Shown: positions 24,517-33,056 of the stretch, one piece after another
Layout of the letters: each line of letters starts with the position of its first letter
Position numbering within the stretch: the first letter of the stretch is position 1
Source of the DNA: G965215145 sp965215145
GTDB taxonomy: Bacteria; Bacteroidota; Rhodothermia; Rhodothermales; JANQRZ01
Assembly (NCBI GenBank): GCA_965215145.1
Contig: OZ244038.1
Location: 1,116,001 to 1,180,000, forward strand
Direction: 5' to 3'
DNA: 64,000 bases
Position numbers and translations under genes: made by a program
Notes under the pieces: generated by a model
Database searches by the model: none
What the model was told of the DNA's origin: nothing
What the model saw: only the letters and a program-made list of their open reading frames with translations

Positions 24517-25014
24517 CTCGGGCGCAGCCGGGGCGGCTTCGGCACGAAGGCCGTCGTCGCCTGTGACCGCCGGGGCCGGGCGCTCGCGTTCCGGCTGCTG
24601 CCGGGGCACCGCTCGGAGCTCCGCGTGGCCGACGCGCTCCTGGTCGCCGTGGTCGGGCTCGGCCGCGTGGGCCGGGTCGTCTGCGACCGGGGGTACTCGT
24701 CGGCCTCGTGGCGGGCGGGGATCCGGATCGCCGGAGCCGAGCCCGTCGTCGCGGCCAACCGGACGCACCCGGCCGTGGCCTACGACCGAGCGGCCTACGA
24801 CCGAGCGGCCTACGACCGAGCGGCCTACGACCGAGCGGCCTACGACCGGGGGGCCTACCGCGAGCGGCACCGGGTAGAGCAACTGTGGGGCCGACTCAAG
24901 GAGTGGCGGGCGGTGGCGACGCGCTACGAGAAGACGGCCGAGAGCTACCTCGGCGCGCTCCACGTGGCGGCGGCGGTGGACTGGATCAAGCATGGATTGT
25001 CTCACACGGCCTAG
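24367..25014 (+). CDS. IS5-family transposase, second frame (OrfB), no start of its own
   Basis: C-terminal transposase part, open through the 15-bp array and then ALGRSRGGFGTKAVVACDRRG. The second catalytic Asp is in VGRVVCDRGYSS and the catalytic Glu region is RERHRVEQLWGRLKEWRAVATRYEK. It lacks a recognisable initiation site and is presumably made by -1 frameshifting from OrfA. Four extra AYDRA units are inserted just before the Glu motif by the second minisatellite. The frame ends HTA and TAG, the last codon lying in the target duplication. Confidence 0.75.
   Translation, partial: LRDVALRDVALRDVALRDVALRDVALRDVALRDVALRDVALRDVALRDVALGRSRGGFGTKAVVACDRRGRALAFRLLPGHRSELRVADALLVAVVGLGRVGRVVCDRGYSSASWRAGIRIAGAEPVVAANRTHPAVAYDRAAYDRAAYDRAAYDRAAYDRGAYRERHRVEQLWGRLKEWRAVATRYEKTAESYLGALHVAAAVDWIKHGLSHTA
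24781..24855 (+). repeat. Second 15-bp minisatellite, 4 perfect and 1 diverged copy
   Basis: Four copies of TACGACCGAGCGGCC (24781-24840) and a fifth altered copy, encoding (YDRAA)n just upstream of the catalytic Glu segment. The unit is unrelated in sequence to the array at 24367 but has the same period. Confidence 0.92.
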
Positions 25015-25092
25015 GGCCAGCGGCGGCTGCACGGCCGAACGCCGCGCCGCTCGCGCCGTACCACACACCCTCTCTCCGCCCGCCCGTCACCC

Positions 25093-26055
25093 ATGCGCCT
25101 CCGCCACCTCGGCTACGCCTGCATCAACCTCACCCTCGGCACGAAGAGCCGGACGGTCCGCCTCGCCAACCTCCGCACGGAGAAGCTGATCCCCGTGCTC
25201 ACCCAGAACTTCGAGGCCGTCCGCGACATGGTCCGCTGGAACGCCGCGCACGGGCTCCACTTCCTCCGCATCTCGTCCGACCTCGTCCCCTTCGCCACCA
25301 AGGAAGCGTTCCCGTTCGACTGGGCCGAGGCGTACGACTGGCTCCTCAAGGACATCCGCCGGGAGGTCAAGGCCCGCGGCGTCCGCGTCTCGAACCACCC
25401 CGGCCAGTACACCGTGCTGAACTCGCCGCGCGAAGGCGTCGTCGAGGAGTCTTTGAAGGAGCTGGAGCACCAGGCGCGGCTGCTCCGGATGATCGACCCG
25501 AAGCAGGGCACGCTCACGCTCCACGTCGGCGGGGCCTACGGGGAGAAGGAGGCGGCCGTCGAGCGGTTCGAGCAGAACGCGGAGCGCCTGTCGCCGGAGG
25601 CGCGGGGGATGCTGACGCTCGAGAACGACGACGTCACCTACGACCTCGATGACGTGCTCCCGCTCTGCGAGCGGCTCGGGCTGCCGCTCGTCTACGACCA
25701 CTTCCACCACCTCGTCTACCACCGCGGGGAGGACCCCTACGAGGGCCTCGCGGAGAAGCTGGAGCGGGTGATGGCGACGTGGGGCCGGCGCGTCCCGAAG
25801 CTCCACCTCTCCAGCCAGCAGCCCGGCGGCCGGCGCGGCGCCCACGCCGACTACGTCCGCTCCGACGACCTCCAGGCCCTCCTCGACCTCATGGCCCGCG
25901 TCGGTGGCGACGAGCCGTTCGACCTGATGCTGGAGGCGAAGCAGAAGGAGCGCGCCACGCTCGCCTTGAAGACCTACCTGGAGACCGGCGCCGAGGTCCT
26001 CGACGCCGACGGCCCAGCGGCGCCGGGGGTGGAGCCGGTGGCGGTCGGCGGCTGA
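25093..26055 (+). CDS. uvsE: UV damage endonuclease UvsE (UVDE)
   Basis: TIM-barrel endonuclease that nicks 5' of UV photoproducts, starting an alternative excision repair path. The 320 residues show the family pattern from the N-terminus: MRLRHLGYACINLTLG, HGLHFLRISSDLVPFA, RVSNHPGQYTVLNSP, TLTLHVGGAYGEKEAAVERF, LTLENDD, LPLVYDHFHH and PKLHLSSQQ. The His, Glu and Asp residues in these segments form the three-metal centre. The catalytic lysine region follows in LMLEAKQKERATL. The start is 79 bases after the insertion sequence, so the gene's own promoter may have been displaced or replaced. Confidence 0.93.
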   Translation: MRLRHLGYACINLTLGTKSRTVRLANLRTEKLIPVLTQNFEAVRDMVRWNAAHGLHFLRISSDLVPFATKEAFPFDWAEAYDWLLKDIRREVKARGVRVSNHPGQYTVLNSPREGVVEESLKELEHQARLLRMIDPKQGTLTLHVGGAYGEKEAAVERFEQNAERLSPEARGMLTLENDDVTYDLDDVLPLCERLGLPLVYDHFHHLVYHRGEDPYEGLAEKLERVMATWGRRVPKLHLSSQQPGGRRGAHADYVRSDDLQALLDLMARVGGDEPFDLMLEAKQKERATLALKTYLETGAEVLDADGPAAPGVEPVAVGG

Positions 26056-26069
26056 GCGCTGGGGATCAG

Positions 26070-26097
26070 GGAGGGACAGGGCATGCCCTGTCCCTAC
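26070..26097. repeat. Dispersed palindrome, GGGACAGGGC type
   Basis: 28-base near-palindrome, the sister copy of 1212-1239 (GGAGGGACAGGGC / GCCCTGTCCCTAC). Its right end CTAC provides the TAG stop codon of the small membrane gene at 26094. Confidence 0.8.
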
Positions 26098-26297
26098 GCG
26101 GCCGTCGAGGGCTCGGGAACGAGGGTCACCATCGAGAACGGGTCGTTGTCCGGCGGGTCGAGGTGGTCGTCGTCCACGTTCGAGGTGAAGCAGCCGCGGA
26201 AGACGATGACGAGGAACAGGACGAGGAGCACGAGGCCCACGATCAGGATCATCGTGCGGACGCCCCTGCGGGCGTCGGGGTGGTCGGGAGCGGCCAT
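26094..26297 (-). CDS. Small single-pass membrane protein
   Basis: Small protein of 67 residues starting at the ATG at 26295-26297. It has a short charged N-terminus (MAAPDHPDARRGVR), one membrane helix (MILIVGLVLLVLFLVIVF) and an acidic tail (NVDDDHLDPPDNDPF). It is convergent with uvsE and divergent from the TonB receptor. The stop codon lies inside a dispersed palindrome, so the original C-terminus may have been shortened or extended by that insertion. No family was recognised. Confidence 0.6.
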   Translation of the reverse strand: MAAPDHPDARRGVRTMILIVGLVLLVLFLVIVFRGCFTSNVDDDHLDPPDNDPFSMVTLVPEPSTAA

Positions 26298-26431
26298 GGG
26301 GATGGGCGGGTGAGGAGAAGGGAGGGGGTTACAACAGCCGGCGCTGATGCCCCGTTCGGGCAACGTGGAGCGGACTCAGAAACAGCCGTCCGAAGGCTAC
26401 CGTTCCGCGTCAACTCCCTTCGCCCGCCTGC

Positions 26432-28720
26432 ATGCTTCTCTGCTCCCGCCGCCACCTCCTCGTGCTGACGGCCCTCCTCGGTGCCCTGCCCGCCGTGGCG
26501 CAGCCCGAGCGCGCGGCCGTCAGCGGCACCGTCCGCGACGCCGCCTCGGGGGAGACCCTCATCCAGGCGTCGGTGCGCGTCGAGGGGACGGCGCTCGGGG
26601 CGGCCACGAACGCGCAGGGGTTCTACGCGCTGGCCGGCCTCCCGCCGGGTCCGGCCACCCTCGTCGTCTCCCACATCGGCTACGAGCCGGCGCGGCGCAC
26701 CGTCGAGCTCGCCGCGGGCCGCGCCGTCCGGGTCGACTTCGAGCTGGCGCCCGCGACGGTCGAGGGCGGCGAGGTCGTCGTCGAGGCCGAGAAGCCGCTC
26801 GACGAGGAGCGCGCCGTCGGCCTCCAGGAGGTCCCGATCCAGCTCATCCAGCAGATCCCGAGCGCCATCGAGAACGACCTCTTCCGCTCGCTCCAGCTGC
26901 TGCCCGGCGTGAAGGCCGCCAGCGACTTCTCCAGCCGGCTCTACATCCGCGGCGGCTCCCCGGACCAGACGCTGATCCTCCTCGACCAGACCACCGTCTA
27001 CAACCCGACCCACTTCTTCGGGTTCTTCTCGACGTTCAACACCGACGCCATCAAGGACGTCCGCGTCTTCAAGGGCGGGTACCCCGCGGAGTACGGCGGC
27101 CGGCTCGGGAGCGTGATCGACGTCTACAACCGCGACGGCAACCGGAACCGCCTCGACGGGAAGCTCAGCCTCGGGCTGCTCGCCAGCCGCGTCAACGTCG
27201 AGGGACCGATCGGGGCGGCCGGCCGGCGGGGCTCGTGGTTCGTCGCCGCCCGGCGCTCGACGCTGGAGCCGCTGCTGGCCGCGCTCCGCGAGCGCGAGGA
27301 GAACATCCCCGACGGGTTCTACTTCTACGACGTCAACGCGAAGGTCGGCCTCGACCTCTCGCCCAACGACCGCCTCTCGCTCGCCGCCTACGCCGGCCTC
27401 GACGACGTGGCGTTCCCCTTCGCCGAGAACGCCCGGTTCGACCTCCGCTACGGCAACCAGACCGGCAGCCTCCGCTACACCCGCATCTTCTCCGACCGCG
27501 TCTTCACGACGCTCCGCGCGACCGCCTCGCGCTACGTGAACTTCCCCGAGGCCGACATCGCCGGGACCACCTTCCGCCGCGACAACCGCATCAACGACTA
27601 CTCCCTCAAGGGCGACGTGGAGTGGTTGCCCGCGCGCGACGTGGCGCTGAAGACGGGGTTCTGGGGCGGGCGCCTCCGGCTCTCGCTGACCGACGCGTTC
27701 GACGGCGTCGAGACCTTCCGCAGCCTCCTCGAGAGCGACTACGCCTCCGGCTACGCCGAGGCCGAGTGGAAGCCCGGCCGCTGGCTCTTCAAGGGCGGCC
27801 TCCGCACGCAGTACTTCTCCGGCGGGGACTTCCTCCGCTTCGAGCCGCGCCTGTCCATCGAGCGCTACCTCACGGCCGACGTCCTCGCGCAGGCCGCCTA
27901 CGGCCGGTACTACCAGTTCCTCGCCCTAATCTCGAACGAGGCCTTCGCCGGCTTCGACGTCTGGGTCACCACCGACGACGGCGTCCCGCCCTCCTACGGC
28001 GACCAGTTCGTGCTCGGCCTCAAGACGCGCCCGCTCTCGTGGCTCAACGTGGATGTCGAGGGGTACTACCGGACGCTCCGGGACCTCTTCGAGATCGACC
28101 CCGAGATCCAGGACGCCGCGGGCGTGGACTACCCCGACCTCTTCCGCCGGGGCGACGGCTACGCCGCCGGCCTGGAGGTCCTCGTCGAGAAGCGGCGCGG
28201 GCGGCTGACGGGGTTCGTCGGGTACACGCTCGGGACGACGCAGCGGCGCTTCCGCCGGGCCGACGGCCGCCCCGTCAACCCCGACCCCCAGACGCGCGAG
28301 CCCCAGTTCTTCAGCCCGAAGTGGGACCGCCGCCACGACGTCTCCGTCGTCGCCAACTACGACCTCGGGCGGGGGTGGGGCGTGACCGCCGCCGCCGTCT
28401 ACGCCACGGGACAGGCATACACCCCCGTTACCGGGACGGGCGCGGTGAAGACGCTGGTGGGCGTGCCGAGCACCTTCCTGCAAACCCCCGGTGTCAACCG
28501 CGCCCGCCTCCCGGAGTACCACCGCGTCGACCTCGGCGTCACCCGGCGGGGGTCGTTCTTCGGGATCGGGGAGTACGAGGCGCGGCTCCAGGGGATCAAC
28601 GTGTATTCCCGGCGGAACCTCTGGTTCTACTTCACCAACATCAACGAGAACCCCATCGAGATCACGCCCGCGCGCCAGCTCCCGTTCCTCCCCAACCTCT
28701 CGCTCACCGTCGACTTCTAG
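26432..28720 (+). CDS. TonB-dependent outer-membrane receptor
   Basis: Outer-membrane barrel of 762 residues. A signal peptide (to about residue 24, VAQ) is followed by a carboxypeptidase-regulatory-like beta-sandwich (VSGTVRDAASGETL to about residue 115), a TonB plug (DLFRSLQLLPGVKAASDF, YIRGGSPDQTLILLDQ) and a barrel ending in aromatic LSLTVDF. It follows the CarboxypepD_reg-TonB plan used by Bacteroidota for peptides, siderophores or glycans. No SusC-specific signature was noted, and the next gene is DUF4249 rather than SusD. A promoter-like TACCGTTCC lies 33 bases upstream. Confidence 0.9.
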   Translation: MLLCSRRHLLVLTALLGALPAVAQPERAAVSGTVRDAASGETLIQASVRVEGTALGAATNAQGFYALAGLPPGPATLVVSHIGYEPARRTVELAAGRAVRVDFELAPATVEGGEVVVEAEKPLDEERAVGLQEVPIQLIQQIPSAIENDLFRSLQLLPGVKAASDFSSRLYIRGGSPDQTLILLDQTTVYNPTHFFGFFSTFNTDAIKDVRVFKGGYPAEYGGRLGSVIDVYNRDGNRNRLDGKLSLGLLASRVNVEGPIGAAGRRGSWFVAARRSTLEPLLAALREREENIPDGFYFYDVNAKVGLDLSPNDRLSLAAYAGLDDVAFPFAENARFDLRYGNQTGSLRYTRIFSDRVFTTLRATASRYVNFPEADIAGTTFRRDNRINDYSLKGDVEWLPARDVALKTGFWGGRLRLSLTDAFDGVETFRSLLESDYASGYAEAEWKPGRWLFKGGLRTQYFSGGDFLRFEPRLSIERYLTADVLAQAAYGRYYQFLALISNEAFAGFDVWVTTDDGVPPSYGDQFVLGLKTRPLSWLNVDVEGYYRTLRDLFEIDPEIQDAAGVDYPDLFRRGDGYAAGLEVLVEKRRGRLTGFVGYTLGTTQRRFRRADGRPVNPDPQTREPQFFSPKWDRRHDVSVVANYDLGRGWGVTAAAVYATGQAYTPVTGTGAVKTLVGVPSTFLQTPGVNRARLPEYHRVDLGVTRRGSFFGIGEYEARLQGINVYSRRNLWFYFTNINENPIEITPARQLPFLPNLSLTVDF

Positions 28721-28722
28721 CC

Positions 28723-29628
28723 ATGCGCCGCCTCCTCGCTCTGCTCCTTACCGCGGCGGCCCTGGCCGGGTGCGACCTCGCGGAGGACCCGTTCCGGCCG
28801 GAGCCCGTCGTCGAGGCCGTGCTGGTCGCCGGTGAGCCCCTCGCCGACGTCCGGCTGTCGCGGACCGTGCCGGTCGAGGAGCGCTACGACTTCGTCGAAG
28901 CCGCCGTCGCCGGGGCCACCGTCACCGTGACGCGGCTTCGGGACGGCCAGCCGTACCCGTACTTCCAGAAGAAGCCGGGCGTCTATACCCCCGCAGACCG
29001 TGGGGCCCTCGTGGAGCCGGGCGAGCGCTACCGCCTCACCGTGGAGCTCCTGGACGGCAGCGGCCTCGGGGCTGCGAGGTTGAGTGCGGAGACCCTCGTG
29101 CCGGACACGTTCGCCGTCGTCGTCCCCCCGGACAGCGTCGTGGCCTACGACCCCTTCGGGCCGGCGCCGGGCCTCGTCGTCACGCCGAGCGCGTACCCCG
29201 GCCGCCAGGCCATCTACCTCTTCAGCATCGTGGCGCAGGACACCTCCACCTGCGGCCTCACCCCGACCTACGGCGCGTTCGCCGACGGGGACGCCGACGC
29301 CGGCGACTTCGCCAACGGCTCCTCGCCCCTGCTCAACGAGGCCAACTACGAGGTCACGGAGCGGGGCAACCTCCGCCTCCGCATCCCGTGGCTCGCCGTG
29401 GCGTTCTTCGGGACCAACGAGTTCACCGCCAACGCCCTCGACGACGCCCTCTTCGACTTCATCCGCTCGCGCGACGCGCAGGTCAACCCGACCACGCTCT
29501 CGCCGGGCGAGATCCAGTCGGTGCTCTCGAACGTGGAGAACGGGGCGGGCGTCTTCGGGAGCGTGGCCCAGCAGACGACGAGGGTCTTTATCGCGGGGGA
29601 CCCCGCCTGCGCCCCGTCCGGCGGCTAG
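28723..29628 (+). CDS. DUF4249 family lipoprotein, TonB-receptor partner
   Basis: Lipoprotein of 301 residues; lipobox LAGC with Cys17 after a short signal (MRRLLALLLTAAALAGC). The DUF4249 pattern is present: an early VVEAVLVAGEPLADVRLSRT, beta-rich middle (AGATVTVTRLRDG, YRLTVELLDG) and late NYEVTERGNLRLRIPW. In Bacteroidota DUF4249 genes usually follow a TonB receptor, as here two bases after its stop. The protein is therefore likely an outer-leaflet accessory or lid of that receptor. Ligand unknown. Confidence 0.85.
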   Translation: MRRLLALLLTAAALAGCDLAEDPFRPEPVVEAVLVAGEPLADVRLSRTVPVEERYDFVEAAVAGATVTVTRLRDGQPYPYFQKKPGVYTPADRGALVEPGERYRLTVELLDGSGLGAARLSAETLVPDTFAVVVPPDSVVAYDPFGPAPGLVVTPSAYPGRQAIYLFSIVAQDTSTCGLTPTYGAFADGDADAGDFANGSSPLLNEANYEVTERGNLRLRIPWLAVAFFGTNEFTANALDDALFDFIRSRDAQVNPTTLSPGEIQSVLSNVENGAGVFGSVAQQTTRVFIAGDPACAPSGG

Positions 29629-29674
29629 CGGGCGGAGGACAGAGCAAGCTACCGATGCGGCTGCGACGGGCGCT

Positions 29675-29777
29675 CGTGGGGGCACAGCCAAGCGCTGGCG
29701 CTTGGCTCCTCGCCCGATGAAGGGCTGCCGGCACCGAATGAGCACACCCCGTAGGGGCGCGGTGCATCGCGCCCTGC
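29675..29777. repeat. Two palindromic elements between convergent genes
   Basis: The first (about 29675-29715) has CAAGCGCTGGCGCTTGG at its core. The second (29751-29777) runs GTAGGGGCGCG to CGCGCCCTGC. They are the kin of 23512-23557 and of the GTAGGGG family, and probably act as terminators for the DUF4249 and kinase genes. Confidence 0.6.
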
Positions 29778-29783
29778 CGTCCT

Positions 29784-30701
29784 TCAGCCCATCCGCTCTG
29801 CGCGGGCGAGGGCGGCCTCCACGGGGGCACGAGGGGAGGGGGTGACCTCCCAGCCGGGGAGGTGGCCGAGCAGCGCTTCGGCGAGCACCTCGCGATAAGG
29901 CGCTTCCGCCATCAGCCCCCCGGCGAGCGCGACCCGACGGGTGACGCTGCCCCTGCACCGAGCGGTCAGCCAAGCCGCCTGCTCGGCCAGCGCGTCGGCC
30001 TCGCGGTGGAGGACGCGCGCCGCCACCCCGTCGCCTGCCGCTGCCGTCTGCACCACGAGGGGCGCCAGCGCGGCGGGGTCGAGGCCGTCGGCATAGACGA
30101 GGCGGATCAGTCCGTCGCGGTCGCGGACGCCGTGAGTCTCGGCGAGCCGAGCGCGCAGCGCCGTCCTTGGACCCCCGTCGAGGTCGGCGGCGAGGGCGGC
30201 GAGGGCGGCGCGGCCGAGGGCGGTGCCGCTGCCGGGGTCACCGATCCGCGAGCCCCAGCCGCCGGCGCGGAGCACCCGGCCCGGCTCACGCCCAGCGGCC
30301 TCCGTCCGTGCCAGCACCACCGAGCCCGTCCCGACGGCGGCGACGAGCCCGCTGCCGGCCGGCCCGAACGCGGCCTCCAACGCCAGCAGCCCGTCCGCGA
30401 CCACCTCGACCCGCGCCCCGTCCCCGATCCGCGCGCGCAGCGCGGCGGCGAGCGCGGCCTGCTCGTCCGGGCGCCCGGCCCCGGCGACCCCGGCGCAGAC
30501 CACGGCCCCCTCGGACGGGGAAAGCTCGGCGAGGCCAGCTCCGACCAGCGCGGCCAGCACCTCCGCCGTCTCTGCGAGCCCGTCGCGTTGGAGGTTCGCG
30601 CCGGGTCCCGTCCTCCGGACCTCCTCGGAGCCGGCGCGGGCGAGCAGGGCCGTCTTCGTCCCGCCCGCGTCGAGCCCGACCACGGCGGGTGCGCCGGGCA
30701 T
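29784..30701 (-). CDS. BadF/BadG-type sugar kinase, N-acetylglucosamine-kinase-like
   Basis: ASKHA-fold kinase of 305 residues. The phosphate-1 loop is LDAGGTKT (10-17), adenosine-side glycines are in VGTGSVVLA and GGWGSRIGDPGSG, and a C-terminal VALAGGL precedes the last helices. This pattern fits the BadF/BadG/BcrA family, whose single-protein bacterial members are usually N-acetylglucosamine or related amino-sugar kinases, useful for recycling cell-wall sugars. The ATG overlaps the stop of the penicillin-acylase-like gene by one base (TGATG), implying coupled translation. Confidence 0.82.
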   Translation of the reverse strand: MPGAPAVVGLDAGGTKTALLARAGSEEVRRTGPGANLQRDGLAETAEVLAALVGAGLAELSPSEGAVVCAGVAGAGRPDEQAALAAALRARIGDGARVEVVADGLLALEAAFGPAGSGLVAAVGTGSVVLARTEAAGREPGRVLRAGGWGSRIGDPGSGTALGRAALAALAADLDGGPRTALRARLAETHGVRDRDGLIRLVYADGLDPAALAPLVVQTAAAGDGVAARVLHREADALAEQAAWLTARCRGSVTRRVALAGGLMAEAPYREVLAEALLGHLPGWEVTPSPRAPVEAALARAERMG

Positions 30702-32977
30702 CAGGAGGGGGGCCGCAGGCGGATCACCCGGTCCGGCTCGGCGCCGCGCGCGAGCCGGCGCGCGGTCGACGGCTCGGGGTCGTCGGCGTAGCGCTCGGTG
30801 AGGCCCTCGCGGTACGGCTCGCGGGCGCGGACCCGGACGGCGCCCCAGTCCCCGGTCCAGGTCCACGCGGCCCAGGCCGCCGGCGCACGGGCCCCGGGGA
30901 ACAGCGGTGAGCGGAGCGGCGAGCGGCCCCACGCGAGGGCCGTCGGGTGGCCGCCGTCGGCGAGGGGCGCCGGGCGGTAGCGGCCCCGGCCGAGGCGGCC
31001 GGCGCGGGCGCTGTCGGACCACACGGGGAAGGCGAGCGTGGCGCCCTGCACGCGGTCCCACCGCCACGGCGAGCCGGCGCGGCCGAACCCGTCCCGCAGC
31101 TCGGCGAGCGCCTGCCGGAGGGCCTGCTTGAGGAGCCGGAGGTCGGCCGTGTCCTCGGTCCGCGTGCGCGTCGTCGTCACCACCGAGTCGGCGAGCGTCG
31201 AGTCGGCGTCGAGGGAGTCGGCGATGGCGGGGCGGCGGCGGCCGGCCTCGCGGGCGGCGAGCACGGAGTCCCGGACGAGCTCGGCGAACGTGATCTGGAG
31301 GGTGTCGACCTCGGTGACGGGGCGGAGGGCGAGGGAGTCCGGGCGGGGGAGGGCGCCGGTGGCGTCCTCGTAGGCCATCATCCAGCGCTCGAAGATCGAG
31401 GCGCCGATGGCGTCGGGGGCGTAGCGGAAGTCCCAGCTCCGGAGGTAGCTCCCGGCGAGGTCGAACTCCGCCGCCGTCGAGTCCGGCCCGCCGAGCGCGG
31501 CGATCAGCGGCGGCGCGAGGTCGGCCGCCCACGCGCTGAAGGCGTCGGCGCCGAGGCGCGCGAGGTCGAGCGCGGCGGAGTCCCGCGGGACGGCCAGCCG
31601 CTCGGCGACGTAGCGCACCGCGGCGGAGTCCGCCCCGACGACGATCCCGCCGGGCGTCTCGCGGACGGCGGACGGCGCCCCGAGCACCGTCGCCGCGCCG
31701 TCGCTTCCGAGGGCGAGCCCGCCGTCGAAGAGGCCGAATGCGGGCGTCTCGCCGGCGAGCAGCGCCCGCCACGCCGCGAAGTCCGTCCCCCCGTCGAAGC
31801 CCCGCCAGCGCAGCGTCCACCACCGCGCGGCCGGGGCCACGGCCGAGTCCGGCGGTACCGAGTCCGCCGCCGTGAGCGAGTCGGCCGACAGCGAGTCGGG
31901 GGGGAGGGGCGGGCGGGTGTCCGGATCGGGCACGGTCTCTTCAGTGATGAACAGGGCGCCGCCGCCGCGCCGCGCCGTCACCAGCCGCTCGTCGCCGCCG
32001 CGCAGCACGATTCGGTCGTGGCTCGGCTCCGGAGGCTCGCCCGTGGCGATTTCGAGGCGGGCCGGCGTCGTCAGCAGCACGGCCCACGCGGCGTCCTCCC
32101 CGAACCCTGCCGGCAGCGCCAGCGTGCCGGGGACCGAGCCGACGAGCGTGCTCCGCCCGCCGAGCCGCAGCTCAATCGGCTGCACGAGCGGGAGCGCCGA
32201 GCCCCCCGTCACGATCCGCTGTGCGAGCCCGACCCCGCCCGAGTCCCGCGCGGCGACGGCGAGCCCGCTCTCCATCCCCCCGAGGTGGAGGTAGGCCCGG
32301 AACAGCGAGTCGGTTTCGAGGAACCGCGCGAGCTCCGGCGTCTCGCGCAGCACGTCGTCCCGCGCCCGCACGGTGCCCGTCGTGTCGGCGGCGGGGCCGG
32401 CCGAGACGGAGTCCGGCGGGGCGGGGGCGGGTGTGGCGAGGTAAGCGATGAGGCGCTCGACGGCGAGGGCGTCCCACGGCCGCCACGGCTCCGGCTCCAC
32501 GTTGAGCATCACGAAGTCGTCGCCGCGGACGAGGGCGTTGGCGTCGAAGGCGGCGTTGACGCCGGCGGCGTAGGCGTCGAGGAGGGCGCGCTCAGCGTCG
32601 GGGAGGGCGTCGTAGGCGCGGCGGGCGTCGGGCCCGAGGCCGAGGGCGCGGGCGTGGCGGTCGAGGCGGTAGGCGGCGCGGTCGTAGATCCACTCGCTCA
32701 GCGTGCCCGTGGCGACCTGCCGCCGGAGCGCCATCGGCCACGCGTTGTCGAGCGCGTGCGCGTAGCCGAGCCCGGCGAAGAGGTCGGCCTCGGTCGTGGC
32801 CGCCACCACCGTCGCCGCGCTGTCGGACCGGCCGATGGCGACCTCGCCCGAGAGGCCGGGCACGCGCGCCTCCGCCGCCTCGCCCGGCCCCGTCCCGTAG
32901 GCGAGGTACCCCACCATCGCCACCAGCACGGCGGCGACGGCGAGGAGGCCGAGCAGGATGGCGACGACGCGGGGCAC
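30701..32977 (-). CDS. Penicillin-acylase-like Ntn hydrolase, divergent active site
   Basis: Exported or anchored protein of 758 residues; one N-terminal helix (VVAILLGLLAVAAVLVAMVGYLAYG) and then the alpha-chain landmark GLGYAHALDNAWPMALRRQVATG (about 69-91). Active penicillin amidases free a beta chain that begins Ser-Asn. At the matching place here the sequence is MESGLAVAARDSGG, with Ser237 followed by Gly, so self-processing is doubtful. A Ser/Asp/Pro linker (about 340-385) is inserted. The start is a GTG (32975-32977). Substrates could be acyl amides or lactones, or the enzyme may be inactive. Confidence 0.7.
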   Translation of the reverse strand: MPRVVAILLGLLAVAAVLVAMVGYLAYGTGPGEAAEARVPGLSGEVAIGRSDSAATVVAATTEADLFAGLGYAHALDNAWPMALRRQVATGTLSEWIYDRAAYRLDRHARALGLGPDARRAYDALPDAERALLDAYAAGVNAAFDANALVRGDDFVMLNVEPEPWRPWDALAVERLIAYLATPAPAPPDSVSAGPAADTTGTVRARDDVLRETPELARFLETDSLFRAYLHLGGMESGLAVAARDSGGVGLAQRIVTGGSALPLVQPIELRLGGRSTLVGSVPGTLALPAGFGEDAAWAVLLTTPARLEIATGEPPEPSHDRIVLRGGDERLVTARRGGGALFITEETVPDPDTRPPLPPDSLSADSLTAADSVPPDSAVAPAARWWTLRWRGFDGGTDFAAWRALLAGETPAFGLFDGGLALGSDGAATVLGAPSAVRETPGGIVVGADSAAVRYVAERLAVPRDSAALDLARLGADAFSAWAADLAPPLIAALGGPDSTAAEFDLAGSYLRSWDFRYAPDAIGASIFERWMMAYEDATGALPRPDSLALRPVTEVDTLQITFAELVRDSVLAAREAGRRRPAIADSLDADSTLADSVVTTTRTRTEDTADLRLLKQALRQALAELRDGFGRAGSPWRWDRVQGATLAFPVWSDSARAGRLGRGRYRPAPLADGGHPTALAWGRSPLRSPLFPGARAPAAWAAWTWTGDWGAVRVRAREPYREGLTERYADDPEPSTARRLARGAEPDRVIRLRPPS

Positions 32978-33056
32978 GGTCAGGAGCGGAGGAGTGGGGG
33001 AGCGGAAGAGAAGGTAGGGACGCGGGGGGGCAGAAGGGTGTGAGACCCTCCTCCGC

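Larger units (their letters stand above)
23948..25010 (+). mobile_element. IS5-family insertion sequence, 1063 bp, CTAG target duplication
   Basis: Terminal inverted repeats GCCGTGTGAGACAA lie at 23948-23961 and, inverted, at 24997-25010. They are flanked on both sides by CTAG (23944-23947, 25011-25014), the YTAR-type target duplication typical of IS5 relatives. Two overlapping transposase frames fill the interior, carrying D, D and E catalytic segments of the DDE type. Between and inside the frames lie two different 15-bp tandem arrays. The transposase stop codon TAG is part of the right CTAG, so it is supplied by the target site. The matching ends suggest a recent insertion, although the array may have disabled the transposase. 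Confidence 0.88.

Noticed and set aside
23944..25068. Long minus-strand frame with repeated RYVSE units
   Set aside because: It is the shadow of the IS transposase and the 15-bp array; low complexity without a recognisable domain.
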